The notes: a model not told the origin generated them from the letters alone. A stretch of 64,000 nt of DNA from CAZDET01 sp964504335 (GCA_964504335.1 CAZDET010000017.1:20425-84424), one strand, 5' to 3'. Positions 26,001-34,991 are shown, numbered from the stretch's first letter. Numbers and translations are program-made.

Positions 26001-28677
26001 TTGTTTTGATCTGTCAGACAACTTTATCACCGTTATTCGTCAGGTACCCGATGGAGGCACCGTCGCGCTGGAGGGCGGTGGCACGGAAGTCCAGGTGTGC
26101 CCGGGCGATGGTCTGGCCGATCTGGTGCGGGTAGATAGCATGACCTCGGCCACCGCCAGCTATACCTATTTGGTGACCGATGAGGATAATATCATTCTCA
26201 TGATACCCGAAGGTGATGAAATCGATTTCGACGAGGCGGGGATTGGCATCTGTCGCATTTGGGGCTTAGCCTACACTGGCAACCTCACCGCTGAGGAAGG
26301 AGCCGATGCCGCAAGTGCTATGCTCGCTGACGATTGCTTCGAGTTGTCGGATAACTTCGTTACCGTCGTTCGGGAAAACGTCGATGCCGGTTCCGTCAGT
26401 TTGCAAAGCGGGCTGGACAGCATTATCATCTGTCCTTCTGATGGTTTGGACGACTTCGTGCGCTTCGATAGCAGCGGCCACACTGCTAGCCAGTTTACCT
26501 ACATCATTACCGATGATCAAAATGTAGTGCTCGCGATTCCGTCGGGCGACCGCGTCAATTTTGACGACGCCGGCGTTGGTGTGTGCCGGGTGTGGGGCCT
26601 TGCCTATGAAGGCGATTTGCTCATTTCCGAAAATGGAAATCTGAACGATGATATACTGGCAACTGGATGCTCGGATCTATCCGATAACTTCGTCACAGTG
26701 ATCCGGGAAATTCCCGAAGCGGGCACTATAACTTCCGATCAGGGAGATCAACTCATGGTCTGTGGGGGAGAAGGAGAAATCGACATCGTCGAATTCGTTA
26801 CCGATTTCTCCGGGAATTCAGAATTCGTCTTTTTACTCGCACGCGACAGCATTATTCAGGGTACCATCTCCAATACCAGTTTTTCGTTGGAAACACTGGA
26901 AACCGGGGACTATCAGGTATTTGGCCTCGCGTACCTGGGAGACCTGACCGCAGGCTTTGGACAACCGGTGTTTGGAAGTGATCTGGCCACGAGTTGTTTC
27001 GATATCACCGACAATGCCATCCAGATTCGGGTAGACGCCGTCAATGGAGGGGACTTGACCACCTCTACCGGTGCCACAGAAGCCTTTGCCTGTCCAAATG
27101 ACGGAGAAGATGATATCATCTTTTTCGAAACAGATAGCCAGGCCGACGCGCAATACGTATTTCTGATCACCACCGTAGACAACCTGGTATTATCCGTCTT
27201 CGGACCCGATGACAACAGCTTCAATTTCGACAACACGGGTATCGAAGAATTGCGGGTGTACGGCTTGTCATTCACCGGAAATCTTCTGGCCACCCTTGGA
27301 ACCAACCTGAACGACGGAGAAATGCTCAGTGATGCTTGCTTCGACCTGTCGGACAACTTCGTCACGGTCTTTTCCGACGATCCCGACGGCGGAACCATCC
27401 AACTGGAGAGCGGCAATCCAAATTTCATTTTCTGTACGTCGGTCAGTGATCCGTTTCTCGAAATCAGCACCACAAGTAATTCGCTGGCGGGCTATGCGAC
27501 CGTCCTGACCGATACTAACAACGTCGTGGTTCGATTCATGGTCGGTACCATGATCGATGTGGCAAATGTACCGCAGGGCGATTATCGATTGTACGGAGTA
27601 TCCTACACGGGCGATCTCCTCCTCCAAGTGGGGTCGGATTTACTGGTAGATTCTATCTCTACCTTCTGCAACGAGCTCTCTGCCAACTTCATCGATATCG
27701 AACTAGGGCCCACCCTCGACGGCGGCGACCTCACGTTCCTGGACGGCAGCACGGTATTTCGGGCTTGCCCCAATGACGATCAAGACGATCTTGCGGTCTT
27801 CGTAACCAGTAGTATGGATACCAATTACCGCTACGTCATCACGGATACGCTCGATCAAATTGTCATACCCAATATTGCCGGTAGCGCTGTAGATTTCGAA
27901 AATGCGGGACCAGGCGTATTCCGGGTCTACGGCATTAGTCTGCGCGGTACCTATCAAGGGTTTTTCGGACAAAACATCTTCGATGCACAGCTTTCCGATT
28001 CTTGCTTTGTCATCAGCAACAACTTCCTCACCGTATTGCGGCAGGATTCGGAAGGAGGTACCATTTTCACAATCGACGGCGAGGAGGCAGTTACCGTTAC
28101 CGTTGGAGATGGCCAGGCGGATGTTATCGAATTTGCTACCTCTGATAATACCCTTCCGACCTACGTGTACCTGATTACGGATGAAAATAACTCTATTCTG
28201 GCGATCACGGACATGCCCAGCTTCGACTTTGAAAACGCCGGTGTGGGTGTTTGTCGGGTCTGGGGCTTATCATTCAGTGGTGCTTTACTGGCAGATGTGG
28301 GTACCGATATTGATACCAGTCTTCTGGCCACCGGTTGCTTCGACTTGTCGGATAACTTCGTTACCGTGACGCGCACCGATGAACTGCTGAGCGATCCGGC
28401 TACCGAGCAGCAACGCACGGAGGTGGTCCTTCGCGTGTATCCGAACCCCGTGATCGATTTGCTCCGATTGTCTATCGACCAGCAATTGGCACAGCCGGCA
28501 CGTGGGATGATACAGGTATTCGACAGCCAGGGGGCACTGATATTGAGCAGGGAGATCGATGCAGGAAAATCGGCAATGACCTTACCGATTGATGTGAATA
28601 GCTTGCAGGCGGGTATCTATTTGGTTCGCTATCAGGTGGGCGACACGCTAACGGCGATTCGGTTTTTGAAACAATAA
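23031..28677 (+). CDS. Giant tandem-repeat secreted protein with T9SS type A sorting domain (interrupted by scaffold gap)
   Basis: One gene broken by 100 N. The left part runs in frame from the ATG at 23031 into the gap. The right part, in another frame because the gap length is arbitrary, runs to the stop at 28677. A signal peptide (about 1-26, ending GAHAQ) is followed by about 16 tandem units of roughly 111-112 residues. A typical unit contains GGTVALSxGxTE, VCPGDGxADxVRFDSxG, TYLVTDDxNxILAIP, CRVWGLxYTGxLTA and CFDLSDNFITV. Units 4-11 are the most alike. Units 1 and 12-16 diverge. The C terminus (LRVYPNPVIDLLRLSID to IRFLKQ) is a T9SS type A sorting domain. Conserved Asp-rich loops and paired Cys per unit suggest metal-bound or disulfide-stabilised beta domains. 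No enzymatic motif is visible. A surface fibre or adhesin is inferred. Confidence 0.85.
23460..28370 (+). repeat. Tandem coding repeats, about 333-336 bp per unit
   Basis: Successive copies of the DLSDNF-coding segment are spaced 333-336 bp (for example 25018, 25354 and 25687). Some copies are nearly identical in DNA. The 55 bp before the gap (24111-24165) equal 24682-24736, and the about 87 bp after it (from 24266) differ from those from 24935 at only three positions. Such similarity explains the assembly break. Confidence 0.88.
24166..24265. other. Scaffold gap of 100 N
   Basis: Exactly 100 N inside near-identical repeats. Both edges match a complete unit further right. In that unit 198 bp (24737-24934) fill the corresponding space, and 198 (a multiple of 3) restores the reading frame whereas 100 does not. 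The true gap is probably 198 bp or 198 plus whole repeat units. Confidence 0.95.
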
Positions 28678-28698
28678 CACCTGCAAACGGGGCGGTTT

Positions 28699-29451
28699 TT
28701 AGCGATGCAGCGCAGGAACCACAATGCCCACGACTGCACCGACGATGTAGCCTACCAGCACATCCGTGAAGAAGTGTCTTCCTGCCCGCATGCGGCCATA
28801 TGCCGTTAATGCGGGCAGGAGTATGGCCGTCCCCCACACGTAAGGCTTAAGATTACTATCTGGGTAGATATCATCAAACATACTCGCCGTTGCAAATGCA
28901 AAATAGGAGGTGGTCGAAGTGTGACCGGAAAAAAAAGAGTAGCGGGAATTCTTGCTGAATTTGAATTCCCTGGGGGCCGCTGGATTATACAGGTACGGAC
29001 GGGGCCGTTGGACGAGTACCTTCGTGAGACTTACCAGACTGGAATTGATCAATAGCCCCTGGAAAGCGATTAGACTTGCCTGGCCGAAATTATCCCGGCC
29101 AGGCTTATCGATCAGCAGCAAGAAAGGGGCTGCAAAAGAACCTAGTACAACGCCATCGGAAAAAGACGCTGCTTTCCACGAAAACTGTCGGGTCGAATAC
29201 CGATCGATCCCAGGCACCTGACTGGGGTCGAGTGTTTGGAGCGTGGCTTCGTCGAAAGGGGCCACGCCCTTATCGAGTGCGATACTCAGGGTAGTGAGCC
29301 CGCCTCCCAAACCGAGCATGGCACTGTGCAATCCAGTATCGTTGCGGTAAGCCTGATTGACCGGCTGTGCTGAAATACAGGTGAAGATTCCGAGGAAAAA
29401 GAAAAGGAGCGGACTGTACGACCGGAGTGAATATTTCAGTGCTGCTGTCAT
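28699..29451 (-). CDS. PAP2-family membrane phosphatase
   Basis: 250 residues from the ATG at 29451. The reading can be extended to a TTG at 29466, but the ATG gives a normal signal/anchor (MTAALKYSLRSYSPLLFFFL). The three PAP2 phosphatase motifs are present: KVLVQRPRPYLYNP (KxxxxxxRP), FSGHTST (PSGH-like) and YGRMRAGRHFFTDVLVGYIV (SRxxxxxHxxxD-like, with G in place of S). They place the active site on the outer face of the inner membrane. Family members dephosphorylate undecaprenyl pyrophosphate, phosphatidic acid or lipid A, and the substrate here is not determined. The gene is convergent with the repeat-protein gene, 21 bp apart. Confidence 0.85.
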   Translation of the reverse strand: MTAALKYSLRSYSPLLFFFLGIFTCISAQPVNQAYRNDTGLHSAMLGLGGGLTTLSIALDKGVAPFDEATLQTLDPSQVPGIDRYSTRQFSWKAASFSDGVVLGSFAAPFLLLIDKPGRDNFGQASLIAFQGLLINSSLVSLTKVLVQRPRPYLYNPAAPREFKFSKNSRYSFFSGHTSTTSYFAFATASMFDDIYPDSNLKPYVWGTAILLPALTAYGRMRAGRHFFTDVLVGYIVGAVVGIVVPALHR

Positions 29452-29530
29452 GTCGTTAGTTTCCAAATGATCACTATATCACCGCAAACTACGGCAACCG
29501 ATTAGAAGTTCTTCACAAAATGGCTCATAA

Positions 29531-29566
29531 AAAAAGCGCGATACGACAAAGTGGTATCACGCTTTT
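29531..29566 (-). terminator. Rho-independent-like terminator
   Basis: AAAAGCGCGATAC (29533-29545) and GTATCACGCTTTT (29554-29566) pair around GACAAAGT with a single mismatch. Read leftward the hairpin ends in a T-run. It lies about 30 bp after the stop of the Lys/Ala-rich protein gene on the same strand. Confidence 0.75.
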
Positions 29567-29597
29567 GGGGGGGATATCTGTAAACTCGAACGAAAGG

Positions 29598-30314
29598 TTA
29601 CTTGCGGTTAAACTTCGCTTTTACCTCTCCATCCTTATTCAGCCAGCGAGGGATGGCATAAGCGAAACCGCGTCCTTCGAACGGAACCTTTACAAGGTCA
29701 TGTCGGCGGTTGGCCAGTTTTTGCAGGCTGCGGCTGATCTTGAGCCGTACGTCATCGCTATCTACTGGCTTACCGGACTCGCGGATCTTTTCTTCGGCGT
29801 AATCCTGCAATTCGTTCGTGATCAGCACTTTGCCCTTGCTATCCAGCGCCTCGAAGATAATCTGATCAATTTCGGACAACCGGTAGCCTTTGTCGCGGCC
29901 CTTTGGTTTTTGCTTAGTCGAGGCAGTAGGCTTAGCGCGCTTTCTTGGAGCCGGCTTGCTGCTACTTTTTGTAGTAGAGGCTTTGCGGGTACGCTTCCGG
30001 GTAGTGGCGGACTTAATAGTAGCGGCCGGTTTTGCTTCGGCGGCCTGCTCGCCGTTATCCTTTGCAGATGCAGGTTTGGCCTTCTGTTTGCTTGCTTTGG
30101 GGGCAGGGGCCGGTTCTGCGGCGGTGGATTCAGAATCCTGCAAGCGCGCCTTCCGATCGCGCGTTTCGCGGTTGAGACTATTTTTCAGATCTTTTTTGAG
30201 GGAGTCAATCGTTTTGCGTGTGTTTTCCTGCTGAAACTCCAACTTCGAAAGTTCCATTTCGTAGCGGATAATCAGCTCTCTGATTGCTCCACTGCTTAAA
30301 TTACTACCAGCCAT
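29598..30314 (-). CDS. Histone-H1-like Lys/Ala-rich protein with C-terminal folded domain
   Basis: 238 residues, no signal peptide. Residues 1-60 form a probable coiled coil (ELIIRYEMELSKLEFQQENT). Residues about 62-140 are a low-complexity, strongly basic segment rich in Lys, Ala, Thr, Pro and Arg (ATTRKRTRKASTTKSSSKPA), resembling bacterial H1-like and AlgP-like tails. Residues about 143-238 form a compact, probably winged-helix-like domain (YRLSEIDQIIFEALDSKGKV, VRLKISRSLQKLANRRHDLV, FAYAIPRWLN). DNA or RNA binding through the basic tail is a reasonable inference. The C-terminal domain is not assigned with confidence. It is a single-gene unit with its own terminator and a long upstream region of about 500 bp. 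Confidence 0.65.
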   Translation of the reverse strand: MAGSNLSSGAIRELIIRYEMELSKLEFQQENTRKTIDSLKKDLKNSLNRETRDRKARLQDSESTAAEPAPAPKASKQKAKPASAKDNGEQAAEAKPAATIKSATTRKRTRKASTTKSSSKPAPRKRAKPTASTKQKPKGRDKGYRLSEIDQIIFEALDSKGKVLITNELQDYAEEKIRESGKPVDSDDVRLKISRSLQKLANRRHDLVKVPFEGRGFAYAIPRWLNKDGEVKAKFNRK

Positions 30315-31009
30315 TTGAATGATTTTTGATGAAAATTGGTACCATATTCATTTGATAGCGGTGATCCTGGTCAAATTTTGACCAAACCGGAGCCATCACC
30401 CATATTATTGATACGATGTTGAATCCTCTTTAGAGAGGAGATATTTTACAAGGATTTTAGAGCTGATTTTGGGTGTAAATTTGTGAAGCCTAGTGTCGGA
30501 AAATGATATATTCGAACGGGCTAAAGGTAAAAATCGTATTTACGTAGCTCCAAATGTAGTTTTTTATCCTACAATTTTCAAAATTAACGCAAGTTTTTGA
30601 TTTTTGTTTCTCTTTATCTATTTAAAATACGATTTTTTTCCAAAAATTAGTGCCAACAGGTGTTACATTTGGTCCGTCTGATACCAAATAAGAGTCACTT
30701 TTGTTCAAATCCCTCATAAGTAAAAAAAGGAATTTGGCTTAAGTGGATGAAAAGCAGTTAGTTACGCTGACTGTAATAATGAAATTAGTCTGCCTTTGGT
30801 CCAAACATCCTATTTTTGGAACTTGAGCAACTGGCCAAAGTTATTTCCTTCTTTGACAATTTTTGTGGTCGACACAAAACCGATGGCCGAAAAGGATTGA
30901 AGGCAGAGGATTTGTGTCGATATAACCACGAAAATTGTCAGAGAACCAATTATTTTTGGTACTGCAAAAAAACGGGAGAATATCAGGAAAATTTAGAGGT
31001 GCCGAACCT
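30315..31009. other. Long A/T-rich intergenic region
   Basis: 695 bp between two leftward genes, clearly richer in A and T than the coding DNA around it. It contains a short perfect palindrome (GGTCAAATTTTGACC, about 30373-30387), the long imperfect inverted repeat at 30849-30946 and the CBS terminator at its right end. No tRNA or convincing ORF was found. The small ORFs of 65-67 codons here overlap the inverted repeat and show no protein features. Confidence 0.6.
30849..30946. repeat. Long imperfect inverted repeat (hairpin of about 30 bp)
   Basis: The left arm (30849-30878, TTCTTTGACAATTTTTGTGG then TCGACACAAA) pairs with the right arm (30911-30946). There are two mismatches and one five-base bulge (TATAT), and the loop is about 32 nt. 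It could be a small RNA, a remnant of a miniature element, or an mRNA-end structure downstream of cbs. No target-site duplication was recognised. Confidence 0.6.
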
Positions 31010-31014
31010 CTAAA
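30992..31014 (-). terminator. Hairpin overlapping the cbs stop codon
   Basis: TTTAGAGG (30992-30999) pairs with CCTCTAAA (31007-31014), and leftward transcripts then read four T. The stem includes the stop codon of the cystathionine beta-synthase gene. The short U-run makes it a moderate terminator. Confidence 0.55.
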
Positions 31015-32368
31015 CTGCCTGAAGGATATCGTATTGAGTAACAATGTGTTGTTTCCCGGCCTGATCGGTGGTGATTACTGCGGGGATTCGTTTATTGACG
31101 TATGTCCGCAATTGAGAAATTGGAGTATCAATGGATACTTCGGGGAAAGCTTCTCCCATAATATCGCGAACTTGTATCTGACCATTTCCTTGCGGATGGT
31201 CGAGTAAATAGTCCAGTAAAGCCGTTTCTGTGAGCGCACCGACCATGTTTTCATGATCCATTACCGGAAGCTGACTGATATCCTTTTCGCGCATTAGGTG
31301 AAGTGCTTCCTGCACGGTGGTGTTTGCGTGGATGGAGATGAATTCATCGTCGTGTTTGAGAGAGAGTAGATCTTTTATTCTCAGTTCGCGATCCAGAAAA
31401 CCGCGTTCGATCATCCAGTCGTCGTTGTAAATTTTGCCGATATACCGGCTGCCATGGTCGTGAATGACTACTACAACCACATCTTCTGGCCCGAGCCGAT
31501 CGGCGAGCTGATGCAGGCCGGCTACCGCGGAGCCGGCAGAATATCCGAGTAAAATACCTTCCTCCCGGGCGAGCCGGCGGGCCATTACGGCTCCGCTTTT
31601 ATCAGTTACTTTTTCGAAAAGATCAATGATGTTGAAGTCTACGTTTTTGGGCAGGATATCTTCTCCGATCCCTTCGGTGATATACGGATAGATCTCCGAC
31701 TGGTCAAAAATACCCGTTTCGTGGTATTTTTTGAAAACTGATCCGTAGGTGTCAATTCCCCATACTTTTATATCCGGATTTTGCTCTTTCAAATACCGGC
31801 CAGTCCCACTGATGGTACCGCCCGTACCGACCCCTACGACCAAATGGGTAATTTTTCCGTTGGTTTGCCGCCAGATTTCAGGCCCTGTACTTTCGTAGTG
31901 AGCCAGACGATTGGATAGATTGTCGTATTGGTTAAACCAAAACGAATTGGGGATTTCCTCACTAAGCCGACGGGCCACAGAGTAATAGGAGCGAGGGTCG
32001 TTCGGTTCTACATTAGTGGGGCAAACGATCACTTCCGCTCCAACCGCTTTGAGGATGTCGATTTTTTCCTTGGATTGCTTGTCGCTCGTGGTGAACACAC
32101 AGCGGTATCCCTTCACGGCACCAGCCAACGCCAGGCCCATTCCGGTATTTCCGGATGTACATTCTATGATCGTACCTCCCGGACGAAGGTCACCGCGTGC
32201 CTCGGCGTCCTCCACCATTTTCAGGGCCATTCGGTCTTTGATAGAGTGGCCCGGATTGAAGGTTTCCACCTTCATTAGCACAAGGGCGGGAATTTCGGTA
32301 ACGACCTTGTTTAATTTCACAAGGGGCGTATTGCCGATCGTTTCTAAGATATTATTCCGGAAGTCCAT
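31010..32368 (-). CDS. cbs: Cystathionine beta-synthase (PLP enzyme with C-terminal CBS pair)
   Basis: 452 residues. The N-terminal fold-type II PLP domain (about 1-320) has IGNTPLVKLNKV, the PLP-lysine motif SIKDR with K44, the TSGNTGMGLA substrate loop, VVGVGTGGTISGTGRYLKEQ and YSAGSAVAG. The C-terminal region (about 330-452) holds two CBS motifs (FISIHANTTVQEALHLMREK, ISQLPVMDHEN and VSIDTPISQL), as in eukaryotic-type cystathionine beta-synthases that bind adenosyl ligands there. The reaction is condensation of serine (or an activated serine) and homocysteine to cystathionine, in the cytoplasm. A cysteine-synthase-like activity cannot be excluded by sequence alone. It is a single leftward gene whose stop lies within a terminator hairpin. 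Confidence 0.88.
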   Translation of the reverse strand: MDFRNNILETIGNTPLVKLNKVVTEIPALVLMKVETFNPGHSIKDRMALKMVEDAEARGDLRPGGTIIECTSGNTGMGLALAGAVKGYRCVFTTSDKQSKEKIDILKAVGAEVIVCPTNVEPNDPRSYYSVARRLSEEIPNSFWFNQYDNLSNRLAHYESTGPEIWRQTNGKITHLVVGVGTGGTISGTGRYLKEQNPDIKVWGIDTYGSVFKKYHETGIFDQSEIYPYITEGIGEDILPKNVDFNIIDLFEKVTDKSGAVMARRLAREEGILLGYSAGSAVAGLHQLADRLGPEDVVVVVIHDHGSRYIGKIYNDDWMIERGFLDRELRIKDLLSLKHDDEFISIHANTTVQEALHLMREKDISQLPVMDHENMVGALTETALLDYLLDHPQGNGQIQVRDIMGEAFPEVSIDTPISQLRTYVNKRIPAVITTDQAGKQHIVTQYDILQAV

Positions 32369-32413
32369 GGCTGTAATTATTTAGCTGCTATTCTGTATAC
32401 ACTTGAAACGAAA

Positions 32414-33259
32414 TTACTCCTTCGAATGCTTCACTCGAACGTAAAATCGATCATCTTTTGCGCCCAGTGCCCGAACGACGAGTAATGACACGACGACGAT
32501 AGTGTTGCGATCGTATACCTGATCGGGTACCCTGCCGACCACTTTGAGGTAACACTTCTGGTTGTTCATCGGATTATGCACCTCGATTATACTGTTAATT
32601 GGAGCGGAACGATGCAGGGCAAAAAAGCCATTTTCCCCGGATTCGTTCCAGGCCGCCCGCCCGCGCTCTTCAATGAGATTGGAACTCGGTTGCTGTCGGA
32701 GAAACTGCTGCTTGTACTGAAGATTCATACGCTCGTAGGGGCCCATGCTGGCTTGCTGTAATTGCTCGGAGACGCCATCCGTAGAAAGCCAGCCGATAAA
32801 TAGCATTCGCCCCGGCTCGAGCTCGTCGGAAAAAAGATAATTCCGGCGGCGGATCAGGTCGAGATCGACCGCGAAGTATCGCCGGCCAATACTGTACAGT
32901 GTATCTCCTCGTCGGACGCGGTAAAATACCGGAGCGTACCGATCTCGCAGAAAATACAAGGGTGGTTCGATCCGGATGGCCTGATAGGGGATGGGAATGC
33001 GAATGCGATCGCCCACGGCGTAATTGCCAAATCGAATGCTGGGGTTAAATGCGTACAAATCCTCCAGATGGAGACCGTAAAATCGGGATAAGCTGTACAG
33101 CGTCTGTTTTTCTTCTAATTGATGGGACAGCAAAAGGGTATTGTAGGATACCTCAATGATGGCCGAATCAGAGGGAAGTAGGTACTGGAGGCTGTCTCCG
33201 GTAGCGCGCGATTGGTGGAGCAGGAAGCAGCTAGTTGCTATCAAAAGGAAAAGGCGCAT
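32414..33259 (-). CDS. Secreted LysM-repeat protein with RlpA-like C-terminal domain
   Basis: 281 residues with a signal peptide (MRLFLLIATSCFLLHQSRAT). Two LysM modules lie at about 46-90 (HQLEEKQTLYSLSRFYGLHL) and 112-155 (YRVRRGDTLYSIGRRYFAVD), expected to bind peptidoglycan. The C-terminal 80 residues (GFFALHRSAPINSIIEVHNP, YLKVVGRVPDQVYDRNTIVV) resemble the double-psi beta-barrel of RlpA and related lytic transglycosylases. The RlpA catalytic Asp/His pattern is not obvious, so an enzymatic role is uncertain. It lies 45 bp upstream of cbs on the same strand and is divergent from kdsB. Cell-wall association is well supported; the precise function is not. Confidence 0.75.
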   Translation of the reverse strand: MRLFLLIATSCFLLHQSRATGDSLQYLLPSDSAIIEVSYNTLLLSHQLEEKQTLYSLSRFYGLHLEDLYAFNPSIRFGNYAVGDRIRIPIPYQAIRIEPPLYFLRDRYAPVFYRVRRGDTLYSIGRRYFAVDLDLIRRRNYLFSDELEPGRMLFIGWLSTDGVSEQLQQASMGPYERMNLQYKQQFLRQQPSSNLIEERGRAAWNESGENGFFALHRSAPINSIIEVHNPMNNQKCYLKVVGRVPDQVYDRNTIVVVSLLVVRALGAKDDRFYVRVKHSKE

Positions 33260-33393
33260 GAATTTAAAGTTGTATCGAACAGGGATGATCCATTTTCTAT
33301 TCTAAGGTACTATGTTGCTGAGTAGGAAGCGAATTTTTTCTTTGGTAGCTGTATTTTATCTATCTCTGCTTAACATCCGTGAAATCGCAACAA

Positions 33394-34161
33394 ATGCAAC
33401 TTATTGGGATTATTCCGGCGCGCTATGCCTCCGTTCGATTTCCGGGAAAACCCCTGGCGGTACTCGCCGGGAAAACGGTAATTCAACGGGTATACGAGCA
33501 GGTGCGGGCCGCTGAGTTTCTAACTGACGTGATCGTGGCTACGGACGATGATCGCATTGCCGGCCACGTGCAGTCTTTTGGCGGGAAGGCGATCATGACC
33601 CGCCCGGATCACATCAGTGGTACCGACCGGTGTGCAGAAGTAGCCCGTCAGTTTCCCGACGATGCCATTGTCGTCAATGTGCAGGGCGATGAGCCTTTCG
33701 TGCAGCCCCGCCAAATTGAAGCCGCAGCTCGTCTGATTGGACAAACATTCGAAATCGCCACTTTGGCACGCGAAATCGAGCAGGCAGATGATCTATTCTC
33801 CCCGCACGTAGTTAAAGTCGTGGCTGATAATCGCAAACGGGCCCTGTATTTTAGTCGTCAGGTGATCCCTTTTCTGCGCGGGGTGCCGCGAGGAGAATGG
33901 CTGGCCCGGCGAGTGCACTATCAACACATTGGCCTGTATGCATTTCGCAATGCCTGCCTGCAACAATTAACCCAGCTCTCCCCCGGACGACTCGAACAGG
34001 TCGAGGGGCTGGAGCAACTGCGGTGGATGGAAGCGGGCTTTGATATTGCCGTGGAGTCGACGGAGGCGATCTCCATTGGGATCGATCTGCCGGAAGATAT
34101 CCTTCGGGCCGAGCGTTGGTTGGAGGCAGTGAATGCTAAAAAATCGACAAAAAATGAATAA
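33394..34161 (+). CDS. kdsB: 3-deoxy-manno-octulosonate cytidylyltransferase
   Basis: 255 residues from the ATG at 33394. A GTG at 33379 would add five residues and is less likely. The enzyme activates Kdo with CTP to give CMP-Kdo for the LPS inner core, in the cytoplasm. Motifs are MQLIGIIPARYASVRFPGKP (nucleotide-binding start), ATDDDRI, GTDRCAEVA, VVNVQGDEPF and a C-terminal RWMEAGFDIAVESTEAISIG then IDLPEDILRAE. Length and motif order match the family. The next small gene starts inside its 3' end, so the group kdsB / small membrane protein / NUDIX is translationally linked. Confidence 0.96.
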   Translation: MQLIGIIPARYASVRFPGKPLAVLAGKTVIQRVYEQVRAAEFLTDVIVATDDDRIAGHVQSFGGKAIMTRPDHISGTDRCAEVARQFPDDAIVVNVQGDEPFVQPRQIEAAARLIGQTFEIATLAREIEQADDLFSPHVVKVVADNRKRALYFSRQVIPFLRGVPRGEWLARRVHYQHIGLYAFRNACLQQLTQLSPGRLEQVEGLEQLRWMEAGFDIAVESTEAISIGIDLPEDILRAERWLEAVNAKKSTKNE

Positions 34162-34390
34162 GCATCGCAGACGCTGGTTGTGGCAGGCACCTCTGGGGCT
34201 GGCGCTGGTAGGTTTTGGCGCCTCGCTCGTATCGGAGGCAGGCAATTGGAAAGCGCAGGGAGCCGAAACCGCAGAATGGGTGCTGCTGGGCGTCCTGGCA
34301 CTCGTCTTACTCAATGGCGGGTTGTCGGTGTTTGGAAACAGCATCCTGGAACGCGTGCGATATGAGCGCTATCGAGAACGAGACGTATGA
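34154..34390 (+). CDS. Small two-helix membrane protein, unknown function
   Basis: 78 residues from the ATG at 34154, overlapping kdsB by 8 bp. A longer start at 34133 is possible. The N terminus is basic (MNKHRRRWLWQ), followed by two predicted membrane helices at about 11-28 (PLGLALVGFGASLVSE) and 41-61 (WVLLGVLALVLLNGGLSVFG), and an Arg/Glu-rich tail (RVRYERYRERDV). The topology is probably N-in, C-in. The stop overlaps the NUDIX start (ATGA). No family recognised; the double overlap argues that it is expressed with both neighbours. Confidence 0.65.
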   Translation: MNKHRRRWLWQAPLGLALVGFGASLVSEAGNWKAQGAETAEWVLLGVLALVLLNGGLSVFGNSILERVRYERYRERDV

Positions 34391-34923
34391 ATTATTGTAG
34401 TCAGTGTGGCTCGGATCAACTTTCTTACCAGGTACCTCCGGGCGATAATCGCCCGCGGATGGTGTGTGGCAACTGCCAGACGATTCATTACACCAATCCC
34501 AAAATTGTAGCCGGCTGCCTGCCGATCTGGAAGGAGCGCATCCTACTTTGCCGTCGCGCTATCGAGCCGGCTAAAGGCCTGTGGAATATTCCCAGCGGCT
34601 ATCTGGAAAACGGAGAAACCGTAGAAGCAGGTGCCTTGCGCGAAGTGTACGAGGAGGCGCTGGCCGAGGTGGATCTTATTGGCGTGCATGCCCTTTACAG
34701 CATCCCTAAGATCAATCAGATTTACATTCATTTTCTCGGAGGGCTGATCGAGGGCCAGTTTGGTGTGGGAGAAGAAAGCCTGGAGACTCGGCTATTTTCA
34801 GAAACGGAGATTCCCTGGGAAGAAATCGCGTTCTCTTCTTCCATCTTCAGCCTGCAGCGGTATTTTGCCGATCGGCGGGCGGGCAAGCGCCTGGTACATC
34901 TAGGTGCTTTTAGAGCGCGCTAG
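34387..34923 (+). CDS. NUDIX hydrolase with N-terminal zinc ribbon
   Basis: 178 residues. Cys4, Cys7, Cys27 and Cys30 (CSQC, CGNC) form a zinc ribbon like that of NudC-type proteins. The Nudix box is GYLENGETVEAGALREVYEE, fitting GX5EX7REUXEEXGU except that the late Gly is Ala. IVAGCLPIWKERILLCRRAI and WNIPSGYLENGE are typical of ADP-ribose or NADH-type pyrophosphatases. It hydrolyses a nucleoside diphosphate linked to another group in the cytoplasm, but the substrate cannot be read from sequence. Its ATG overlaps the stop of the small membrane gene. Confidence 0.88.
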   Translation: MNYCSQCGSDQLSYQVPPGDNRPRMVCGNCQTIHYTNPKIVAGCLPIWKERILLCRRAIEPAKGLWNIPSGYLENGETVEAGALREVYEEALAEVDLIGVHALYSIPKINQIYIHFLGGLIEGQFGVGEESLETRLFSETEIPWEEIAFSSSIFSLQRYFADRRAGKRLVHLGAFRAR

Positions 34924-34991
34924 AGGAAGACTTCCTATATTCGCTCGAGTCATCGGGACTTCTATTCGGATCGCTTATAATCTAACGAATT

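Noticed and set aside
23460..28370. Possible CRISPR-like or satellite array because of regular repeats
   Set aside because: The period is about 333-336 bp, it is fully coding and in frame, and no short repeat/spacer pattern exists.
23031..28677. Two separate genes, or a frameshifted pseudogene, in the repeat region
   Set aside because: The frame change coincides with the 100-N gap. The expected repeat filling of 198 bp restores the frame, so it is one gene with an assembly gap.
30816..31013. A 65-codon rightward ORF (and a 67-codon leftward one) in the long intergenic region
   Set aside because: Both run through the long inverted repeat and the cbs terminator, with no protein-like pattern; the repeat explains them better.
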